From Fibrobacter sp. UWB10 (GTDB lineage: Bacteria; Fibrobacterota; Fibrobacteria; Fibrobacterales; Fibrobacteraceae), in the NCBI RefSeq assembly GCF_900182935.1, contig NZ_FXUE01000004.1:124001-188000 (forward strand): a stretch of DNA of 64,000 nt, given 5' to 3'. Both the position numbers and the translations under genes were made by a program. A model generated the notes under the pieces. It was given only the letters and a program-made list of their open reading frames with translations, was not told the origin of the DNA and did not search any database. Below, in pieces: positions 49,441 to 55,951 of the stretch (position 1 is the first letter of the stretch; each line of letters opens with the position of its first letter).

Positions 49441-51423
49441 ATGCCTTTAGGAAATTTAATTGAAAACGTCCAATCGTTCTTTAACAGTTCTCGACAGATG
49501 GCTAATAATCTGCCCGATGTCGTGTTGTCCGATGATTATTGTCGAGGTTTAAGGGAACTTTTACTTCGTTTTTATCCAAATGGAGTTGAGTGTAAAAAAA
49601 GTTTTTTCCAAGTAACAACGGATAGACAACTCAAGATTGTGTGTCCTAATCAATATTTGCTTTTTGCATCGATTGCGCATGACTGCGCTATAGTCCTAAA
49701 AAATTATTTTGACTTTCTTGATGGCTCAATCAAGAATGAATACGCTGCATTAGTGAACGACTTGCAAAGAGAATTTGCTGGCAGAGCAAAAAAATTTGAT
49801 GATGCGACAGAAGATATTCTTGATGAAGTTGATGCATGGTTGATTAATCATAATTGCACTGCATACATAGAACATTGCGGAGAATATCCGGAAGATCGGC
49901 ATTCGCTTTGTTTCTTCCTAGCAGCGTTTGGAGTAAAGAATTTTAAAGACGGAGATGGCTTTAGGCCAACAAAGGATTTGTTTAAGGGATATATTTTATC
50001 TATCACGCCCCTTCAAAGCGAATCTGCTGGATTTCTAGGCTATTTTGCGTATAACTTGACCACACAACCAGAGCTCTTTGATCGGTTGTCAGCGATTGTC
50101 AATCAAGACAATGCTGAGGTGATTGCAACATCTGCGCGACAAATAATTCTTTATGGGGCTCCTGGCACTGGAAAATCCTATAAAATCAACGATACTGAAA
50201 GAGGGTACGGTTTAAGAACTATAGACAAGGAGCTTAAATTCCGCACCACATTCCATCCTGATTATGATTACGCTCAATTTGTCGGTTCGTACAAACCAAT
50301 AGAAACGTCAAATACTCCTATATTAAATAAAGACGATCTATCGCGCGAATTGAGACGATTCATGGCGGAGCAGCGTCCCAATCCAGTTCATAAATTTGCA
50401 TCGTGCTATTTCAAGTCATTAAAAAGGCTATCCGCAGAAGAAAAGAGAGAACTTTTTGATGAAGCTGCAATACCAGAGTCTGTGCAAAACGCTGAAGTTC
50501 CCAAGGCTATATCTATCGCGGGATTTCTGGATAAGAGAAACAACTCATCATCCATTACATATTCATTCGTTCCGCAGGTTTTTGCAAAAGCTTATGTAAA
50601 AGCATGGTCAGAGTATCTTAAAGCGATAGATCAGGATCAAAACGCTATAGGGGAAAAGGTTTATCTGGTAATTGAAGAAATAAATCGAGGGAATTGCGCC
50701 CAGATTTTTGGCGACATATTTCAGCTACTCGATAGAGAGTGCGGCCATTCCGCATATCCGATAGATATTGACTCGGATTTTGCAAAATACATTGAAAATG
50801 AATTGAAAAATAATACAGACGTAGAGGATGCTTGGGGTAAATACAAGAATAAAATTCAGGAATGGGATAGTTCCGTGCAAGGAGAAGAACGTGCAGGCGA
50901 TGATTTTTGCAAAATCGCACTTCCTCCGAATTTCAACATTCTTGCCACGATGAACACAAGCGACCAGTCGTTGTTCCCAATGGACAGCGCGTTTAAACGC
51001 CGCTTTGACTGGGAGTATGTGCCGATCAAGTACAAAAGTGATGCGACATGTGGTGCAGAATGGAACGCCGATCAATTTGATATTTCTGTTGGAAATTCCC
51101 GCTATATGTGGCTTGACTTCTTGAAAGCAGTAAATGCAAATATCAGCAAAGTAACTAGAAGTGAAGACAAGCAGATGGGCGAGTTCTTCATAAAGCATTC
51201 TGTTGATTATAAGGAATTCCGCTCCAAAGTTCTGTTCTATCTTTGGGATTCCGTGTATAAAGATGAAGAAGGTAATGGCGACGCGAAAAAGGTGTTTCAT
51301 TTCAGGCTTGAAGGCGAAGAAGATAAAACGTTGACGTTCCAGTCGCTTTTTGAAGGGAACGATGAAACCCAGATAACGCGTATAGCAACAATTATGTCTA
51401 ATTTAGACGTTGACCCCGCATAG
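49441..51423 (+). CDS. McrB-like AAA+ motor of the LlaJI-type restriction system
   Basis: A 660-aa protein with TTGGAGG before ATG 49441. The N-terminal part (1-220) is a DNA-interacting domain of unknown type. The AAA+ module has Walker A ILYGAPGTGKSYKIN (about 240), Walker B VYLVIEEINRGNCAQIFGDI, and the McrB-type sensor ATMNTSDQSLFPMDSAFKRR followed by FDW. It resembles McrB and the LlaJI.R1 subunit, which use nucleotide hydrolysis (GTP in McrB) for translocation. It works with the nuclease subunit downstream, whose gene starts 46 nt after this stop. Confidence 0.9.
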   Translation: MPLGNLIENVQSFFNSSRQMANNLPDVVLSDDYCRGLRELLLRFYPNGVECKKSFFQVTTDRQLKIVCPNQYLLFASIAHDCAIVLKNYFDFLDGSIKNEYAALVNDLQREFAGRAKKFDDATEDILDEVDAWLINHNCTAYIEHCGEYPEDRHSLCFFLAAFGVKNFKDGDGFRPTKDLFKGYILSITPLQSESAGFLGYFAYNLTTQPELFDRLSAIVNQDNAEVIATSARQIILYGAPGTGKSYKINDTERGYGLRTIDKELKFRTTFHPDYDYAQFVGSYKPIETSNTPILNKDDLSRELRRFMAEQRPNPVHKFASCYFKSLKRLSAEEKRELFDEAAIPESVQNAEVPKAISIAGFLDKRNNSSSITYSFVPQVFAKAYVKAWSEYLKAIDQDQNAIGEKVYLVIEEINRGNCAQIFGDIFQLLDRECGHSAYPIDIDSDFAKYIENELKNNTDVEDAWGKYKNKIQEWDSSVQGEERAGDDFCKIALPPNFNILATMNTSDQSLFPMDSAFKRRFDWEYVPIKYKSDATCGAEWNADQFDISVGNSRYMWLDFLKAVNANISKVTRSEDKQMGEFFIKHSVDYKEFRSKVLFYLWDSVYKDEEGNGDAKKVFHFRLEGEEDKTLTFQSLFEGNDETQITRIATIMSNLDVDPA

Positions 51424-51468
51424 GATCCGGATCCTGCGTAATAGAACATGTCGCGATAGGCTTGTTGC

Positions 51469-53457
51469 ATGATTTTTCTATTTGAAGAGTTCCCTTACGA
51501 TCCGACTTTTTTGAAAACCGTCATCGGTTATGGTGACGGCGATTCTAAAAGTCGGAGTAAAAGCGGATTTAATACGGAAACAATAAAGGCTGGAGTAAAA
51601 ATTGATGGTGTTGGCTATTGTTTTTACAATGGTCAGCCGGTTTTTGTGCTGCCCAAGGTATTTCTTGAATACGAAAAAGATGAGCGAGGAAATGTCGTAA
51701 AGGATGAACGCGGAAATGATGTACGGAAGGCTTTTGACATACAGATAAATCGTAAGGGTGAAGACGTTTTTGGCGGACAAAACGATCTGGAAAATGCGTC
51801 TCTTGTGCCTGAACTACGCCATTTTTTCTCATCGTTGTCTCTTTGGCTTTATTCTGCTATTGACAAGTACCACAAGAAGGGAAATAAGGATAGTGGAGTT
51901 GAAACTCCTCCGCAAACAGAACATCGGCGGCTTAAAAAGAGTGACCGATATGCCACATTGCTTGATGTTATGAGCAGTATGGAACTGTTCTATAAAAAGA
52001 ATCAAAGTCTTTTTGTCTTTATCGCAAAGAACAAACATAGCGACAATCACAAAATAAACTGGCAGCGTACCGTCAACAAAACGATTCCTTTTATACAAAA
52101 CGGAGTTCCCATTTACATGAACCCCGTAAACAAAGTCAAGGTTTTTGATTTAGATGATCGTCTGTTGGTTCTTTATTTTTCCGCAATGAAATATATCCAG
52201 GATAAGTTTGGATATCAGATGCCGCAAAGCGAGTTCTATCAGCCGCTCAGAATGATTGAGATGGAACGGCTTTTGGAAAACGAACGTGGCCTGCGTGAAC
52301 TCAAGAAAATAAAGTACAAGTATTTTGAAGATAGGCTTGTTAAGCTTTATAATATCATGGAAGCCTTCTTCGCATGGGGCGCCCGATATAGCAATACGAA
52401 TAATAATGCGCAGGAATACCTGATCGCCAATTCGTTCAACAATGTGTTTGAGGCTATGATAGATGAATTGATTGGTGATCCTGAATTTGCGGATTTGAAG
52501 GATAATGAAGATGGCAAGATTATTGATCATCTTTATAGAGAAAAATCATTGATTTTCTCTTCTGGCTGCAATGATGATGTTTGGCATATAGGTGATAGTA
52601 AGTATTATCAAGATGCCAAGGACATTGAGGATACGTCCATTGCAAAGCAATATACGTATGCCAAAAATATGATACAGAATTTCTTTAGTCCTCAATACTT
52701 TAATGATGGCGAAAGTCATGATGCGAATGATGTGCACCATGGCATTCGTTATAGAGATAAATTGACTGAAGGCTATAGCGTTACTCCAAACTTCTTTATT
52801 CGTGGTTTTGTTCCAAAATACGAGGAATCTTCACAATATTCTTCTGATTACTTCATCAAGCGAGGTGATGGAACTCCTTTGATTCGTTTGGCGCAAGAGA
52901 AAGGTCAAAATAATGTTGAATCAGAAGAAGCGATGATAGAGCGGATGTGGAAAAACCGCAATCGCCATTTCAAAAATCGACTTTTTGATCGAGATACATT
53001 GCTGCTTCAGATTTATGACGTTAATTTCTTATATGTGCTCAAGGCGTTCACTTCTAAGCATTCGTCTCTTCGTGAAGAATTCAAGAATGAAGCCCGTGAT
53101 AAGTTCCGCAAGAATTTTTTGAATTTACTCAGGAAAAAGTATTATTTCTGGGCGCTTTATTTGCCAAATTGGCAAGATGATGGTTATACAGAAAACCTTG
53201 AAACGTTTGTTAATGACAATTTCCGAGCGCTTGTGGGCCGTGTGTTTCGGTCAGAAGCAACGCCAAAATGTCTAATTCTAGCATTGGAACGAGAAGTTGT
53301 TGACAATTCAGAGGAAGGCTCCGATGATGATTATCGGAAAATCAAGGGAATTGTTGATGACAATAATTGTGACGTTTTTAGCCTGTTGCCCGAAGAAATA
53401 TGGGGTGATGGGCTAATCCGACGCGATGACATGCGCGGTTGGCTAATGCCCCAATAG
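51469..53457 (+). CDS. LlaJI-like restriction endonuclease subunit
   Basis: A 662-aa protein starting MIFLFEEFPYDPTFLKTVIG; a clear Shine-Dalgarno is absent. Resemblance is to the LlaJI restriction endonuclease family (LlaJI.R2). A PD-(D/E)xK-like core is suggested by DDVWHIGDSKYYQDAKDI (about 370-385; Asp-Ser-Lys) preceded by an acidic stretch. The middle contains repeated KDERGNVVKDERGNDVRK sequence. It should act with the McrB-like motor to cut unmethylated DNA. Codon usage is AT-rich like its two neighbours, so the whole three-gene module was probably acquired together. Confidence 0.8.
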   Translation: MIFLFEEFPYDPTFLKTVIGYGDGDSKSRSKSGFNTETIKAGVKIDGVGYCFYNGQPVFVLPKVFLEYEKDERGNVVKDERGNDVRKAFDIQINRKGEDVFGGQNDLENASLVPELRHFFSSLSLWLYSAIDKYHKKGNKDSGVETPPQTEHRRLKKSDRYATLLDVMSSMELFYKKNQSLFVFIAKNKHSDNHKINWQRTVNKTIPFIQNGVPIYMNPVNKVKVFDLDDRLLVLYFSAMKYIQDKFGYQMPQSEFYQPLRMIEMERLLENERGLRELKKIKYKYFEDRLVKLYNIMEAFFAWGARYSNTNNNAQEYLIANSFNNVFEAMIDELIGDPEFADLKDNEDGKIIDHLYREKSLIFSSGCNDDVWHIGDSKYYQDAKDIEDTSIAKQYTYAKNMIQNFFSPQYFNDGESHDANDVHHGIRYRDKLTEGYSVTPNFFIRGFVPKYEESSQYSSDYFIKRGDGTPLIRLAQEKGQNNVESEEAMIERMWKNRNRHFKNRLFDRDTLLLQIYDVNFLYVLKAFTSKHSSLREEFKNEARDKFRKNFLNLLRKKYYFWALYLPNWQDDGYTENLETFVNDNFRALVGRVFRSEATPKCLILALEREVVDNSEEGSDDDYRKIKGIVDDNNCDVFSLLPEEIWGDGLIRRDDMRGWLMPQ

Positions 53458-53460
53458 ACA

Positions 53461-53645
53461 TTTTTTTAAATGCGAACGCACTGCGTTCGCATTCGCGTTA
53501 GGGATAGTGACCCCTTGGGGCGGAGACGCGCTTGCGCGGCTCCGTTGCAAGAGCGGCGCGGGGGTGCCGCAGGCGCGCACGGGGCGCCTTGCGATATAGC
53601 CCGACCCGGCGAAGGGTGACAGGGGCCAACCGAGCCGGGGAACGC
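53461..53645. repeat. GC-rich palindromic intergenic block
   Basis: A sharply GC-rich stretch of about 180 bp inside an AT-rich region. It begins with a perfect palindrome TGCGAACGCA-C-TGCGTTCGCA (53471-53491) and continues with many G/C-rich near-palindromes (GACGCGC, GCGCGCAC, GGGGCGCC). No gene is recognisable. It could be a REP-like intergenic repeat family or a structured RNA. Confidence 0.55.
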
Positions 53646-54035
53646 TTATGCATCATTTGAATTTTCCCAATATATTCTTGGCAACTCATAGCCGTCATGG
53701 CTGATTTCGCTTCCATCAATGTTTTCTAGCCCAGAATTCAATTCGATGTTCAAATTTTCAAGTTGCGTGTTGACTTTTGATAAAAAAACATCGTCGCTGT
53801 AATCCCCGGCTTCAAGATAGTCAACAGTCTTTGCGTAGATATGCGCTATACGCATGGCTTTATAAGCTTTTTTGTATACAGTTAGGTCTTCTTTTGTGTG
53901 CGGGGTGAAGTTCATATCTTCATTCTGAGCCCACGTGACCCATTTCTTGTCTTTCTGTTTTACGTATATGTTCCTGATGCACTCTGCAATTTCCTTGATG
54001 TACATTTCATGGTATTCAAAAACTCCGCCGGACAT
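53646..54035 (-). CDS. Hypothetical protein (129 aa)
   Basis: ATG 54035 follows GGAGGAAAT, a strong ribosome binding site. The sequence MSGGVFEYHEMYIKEIAECI is followed by a helical charged body (VYKKAYKAMRIAHIYAKTVD), then an acidic C-terminus ending PRIYWENSNDA. No membrane segment or known family. It is divergent from the TM2-domain gene. Confidence 0.65.
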   Translation of the reverse strand: MSGGVFEYHEMYIKEIAECIRNIYVKQKDKKWVTWAQNEDMNFTPHTKEDLTVYKKAYKAMRIAHIYAKTVDYLEAGDYSDDVFLSKVNTQLENLNIELNSGLENIDGSEISHDGYELPRIYWENSNDA

Positions 54036-54101
54036 ATTTCCTCCATGTTGAAAATAGTTCTATTAAGATGATTGCTTGTGCGTAATTTATATCCACACGT
54101 T

Positions 54102-54647
54102 ATGGTGGTCAAGACCATTCACCGCGAGCTATTGAGAAGCCAATTGCAGTTTGAAGGTATAGGAAGGTCAAAAAATCTGATATCGCTTGACAGGGTATTC
54201 GATAAGATATACTTTTGGAATGTGCAGGCTGAAAATTCAAATGTAGAAGAACGTTATTCCCCGAGGAAGGATCGCACGGCGGCATGGCTCCTGGCGCTTT
54301 TGGGTTATTTCGGCGTTTTCGACTTTTACATGAAGCATCCCGTAAAGGGGTGTGTCAAACTGAGTGCCATGATTGCGTCGAATGCATGTGCATTTCTTAC
54401 TGCAAATGGTGGCGACGGCGTTCTGTTGCTTATTTGTCATTCGCTCGAAGTTGTTTTTGTCTGGAATGTGTTCGACATGTTCCTACTTTCGAGAGGCCGT
54501 TATCGAGATGGAGATGGACGCTACGTGAAGAAAGAAACGCGGGATGCCACTGTCTTATTTTGGCTTGTTATAGTGTTGCCAGTCGTTATAGTTGTGTTTC
54601 TTGTTGTTAGTTTCTTAACCGGAACGCTCCGGCTACCGGTTGCGTGA
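54102..54647 (+). CDS. TM2-domain membrane protein
   Basis: ATG 54102 gives 181 residues; TTG 54072 would add ten. No clear Shine-Dalgarno supports either start. Residues about 55-140 match a TM2-like domain: KDRTAAWLLALLGYFGVFDF, a Gly/Lys turn (MKHPVKGCVKLSAM) and FVWNVFDMFLLSRGRYRDGD. A third hydrophobic segment (VLFWLVIVLPVVIVVFLVVS) near the C-terminus is a further membrane span. TM2 proteins are small inner-membrane proteins of unclear function. The N-terminal 50 residues are soluble and not recognised. Confidence 0.6.
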   Translation: MVVKTIHRELLRSQLQFEGIGRSKNLISLDRVFDKIYFWNVQAENSNVEERYSPRKDRTAAWLLALLGYFGVFDFYMKHPVKGCVKLSAMIASNACAFLTANGGDGVLLLICHSLEVVFVWNVFDMFLLSRGRYRDGDGRYVKKETRDATVLFWLVIVLPVVIVVFLVVSFLTGTLRLPVA

Positions 54648-54720
54648 ATTTTCAAGGCGGGGTTGTAAAATTTTATTGCTCCCCTTGCCACGTTTGGCGA
54701 TATTAGGTACATTAACGCCC

Positions 54721-54759
54721 GACGCGATTCTCTGTCAAATGGAGAACCGCGTCTTTTTT
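54721..54759 (+). terminator. Rho-independent terminator
   Basis: GACGCGATTCTC (54721-54732) pairs with GAGAACCGCGTC (54742-54753) with small bulges, followed by six T. It ends the TM2-domain gene. Confidence 0.8.
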
Positions 54760-54831
54760 ATTCCAGAATTTCGGGGTAAAGGGGACGCCTCTAACATCAA
54801 CTAGCCGCGAACGCGGCTACATGGAGGCTGC

Positions 54832-55170
54832 ATGGCTAAAAAGAATGATATGGCGGTTGCGCCAGTCAAATCGGAGTTTCCTCTCATCGACGAAACCCTG
54901 CTCAAATCGCGGATATATACCATCCGCGGGGTCAAGGTGATGCTCGATGCAGATTTGGCCGAGATTTACGGCTACGAGACGAGATTTTTTAATCGTCAGG
55001 TGAAAAACAACATTGATCGATTTGCGGAGGATTTTCGGTTTCAATTGAATGAGGATGAAATGCAAAACTTGATGTGCAAAAAATGCACATCAAGTTGGGG
55101 TGGAACACGAAACTGCATTGTGGAAAACCAGCAGTTGATTGGGGGTGATTTATTCTGTTCAAAAATGTAG
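54832..55170 (+). pseudogene. ORF6N-domain protein, C-terminally truncated
   Basis: ATG 54832 follows GGAGG and encodes 112 residues. About 23-85 match an ORF6N domain: LLKSRIYTIRGVKVMLDADL, AEIYGYETRFFNRQVKNNID, RFAEDFRFQLNEDEMQNL. In intact relatives the domain continues GGxRxxPxxFTEQGV and a C-terminal domain follows; here it stops being recognisable after WGGTRN and ends at 55170. It is therefore a remnant that may still make a short protein. A perfect hairpin AGCCGCG/CGCGGCT (54803-54818) lies just before the ribosome binding site. Confidence 0.6.
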
Positions 55171-55225
55171 CACTGCCGAAGAGGAGTAAAAAAAACATGT
55201 ATTTCAATTTGTATTGTAATGTGTA

Positions 55226-55254
55226 TTGACATGTATCTATACATTTTCTATAAT
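55226..55254 (+). promoter_or_regulatory. Consensus promoter with operator-like palindrome for the toxin-antitoxin pair
   Basis: TTGACA (55226-55231), 17 nt, then TATAAT (55249-55254). Within the spacer ATGTAT-CT-ATACAT (55231-55244) is a perfect inverted repeat, a likely autoregulatory operator. Confidence 0.8.
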
Positions 55255-55268
55255 AGAGAGGACGATAG

Positions 55269-55511
55269 ATGAATATCACAAGGCACGCTTTTGAGAGGAT
55301 GCGTGAAAGAGGATTCACCGTGGAAATGCTCGGAAAGGTTCTGCGGAGAAAAGGCTTGGTACGCGACCCATCTGATAAAGAAGGTGTTTCTAAAATCATT
55401 ACCGAAGTTGATGATCGATTTTGGGCGTTATTTGTCTCTGACGATTTGAAAACTTTGATAACTGTAAGGAGAGCTCATGAAGACGAAGTGCAAAAAGCGC
55501 GAGAAGGTTAG
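55269..55511 (+). CDS. Toxin-like protein of a type II toxin-antitoxin pair (DUF4258/BrnT-like)
   Basis: An 80-aa protein with AGAGGA before ATG 55269: MNITRHAFERMRERGFTVEM, then DDRFWALFVSDDLKTLITVR, ending RAHEDEVQKAREG. The small alpha-beta build with an N-terminal HAxxRMRERG and a C-terminal LITVRR strand resembles the DUF4258/BrnT group of RNase-like toxins. It overlaps the antitoxin gene by 35 nt. Toxicity has not been shown for this copy. Confidence 0.75.
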   Translation: MNITRHAFERMRERGFTVEMLGKVLRRKGLVRDPSDKEGVSKIITEVDDRFWALFVSDDLKTLITVRRAHEDEVQKAREG

Positions 55512-55812
55512 GCTGCCCAAGGGGTTCAAGCTGGTTGACGATTTCTTGTCTAAAGAGGAGATTGAAGCGCTTGAAAACGACACATCGATGAGAGATCCGA
55601 TGGTTATCACCGGCGGTCATGAGTCGGAGACGCTGGAGGAATCCATTGCGCGTATCAGTCGCGCTATTGCCGAGGCCAAGGAAGAAAAGAAGATGTATTC
55701 CATAAGGCTCAAGGTCAAGACGGTGGAATCGATCAAACGCAAGGCCGCCGCCGCGGGCATCCCTTACCAGACTTACGTGAACGTGTTGCTCGACAACGCC
55801 GCATCTGCCTGA
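55477..55812 (+). CDS. CopG/BrnA-like antitoxin
   Basis: A 111-aa protein; ATG 55477 lies within the toxin gene and follows AAGGAGAGCTC. The N-terminal half (KGFKLVDDFLSKEEIEALEN) is charged and probably binds the toxin. The C-terminus is a ribbon-helix-helix: MYSIRLKVKTVESIKRKAAA followed by GIPYQTYVNVLLDNA. It should bind the palindrome at 55231 and repress the operon together with the toxin. Confidence 0.78.
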   Translation: MKTKCKKREKVRLPKGFKLVDDFLSKEEIEALENDTSMRDPMVITGGHESETLEESIARISRAIAEAKEEKKMYSIRLKVKTVESIKRKAAAAGIPYQTYVNVLLDNAASA

Positions 55813-55857
55813 TGTGAGTGTCAACAGATGGTGTTGACTTCCCGCTACCCACTCCCA

Positions 55858-55923
55858 TTGATAAAAAATCAATAAAAAGTGTCTTTTGGGGCGGTTTTTA
55901 GCCTGTTTTTGGGGCTAATTTTA
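55858..55923 (+). promoter_or_regulatory. Regulon site I and -10-like element of the GH95 gene
   Basis: TTGATAAAAAATCAA (55858-55872, centre 55865) has perfect arms. TAATTTTA begins at 55916, 51 nt from the centre. The start codon is at 55952. Confidence 0.75.
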
Positions 55924-55951
55924 TTGTGGTTGGAAATTTTTAGGAGTTCTT

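Noticed and set aside
53461-53645. tmRNA, RNase P or rRNA fragment in the GC-rich block
   Set aside because: No recognisable core of these RNAs was found; only generic GC-rich palindromes are present.
55820-55838. GTCAACA/TGTTGAC hairpin after the antitoxin as another regulon site
   Set aside because: The half-sites point the other way (GTCAA before TTGAC), the spacing differs and no TAWTTTTW element lies 51 nt downstream of its centre.
36248-55951. Integration attachment sites or a tRNA at the island edges
   Set aside because: No tRNA, integrase of the tyrosine type or matching direct repeats was found at either edge.
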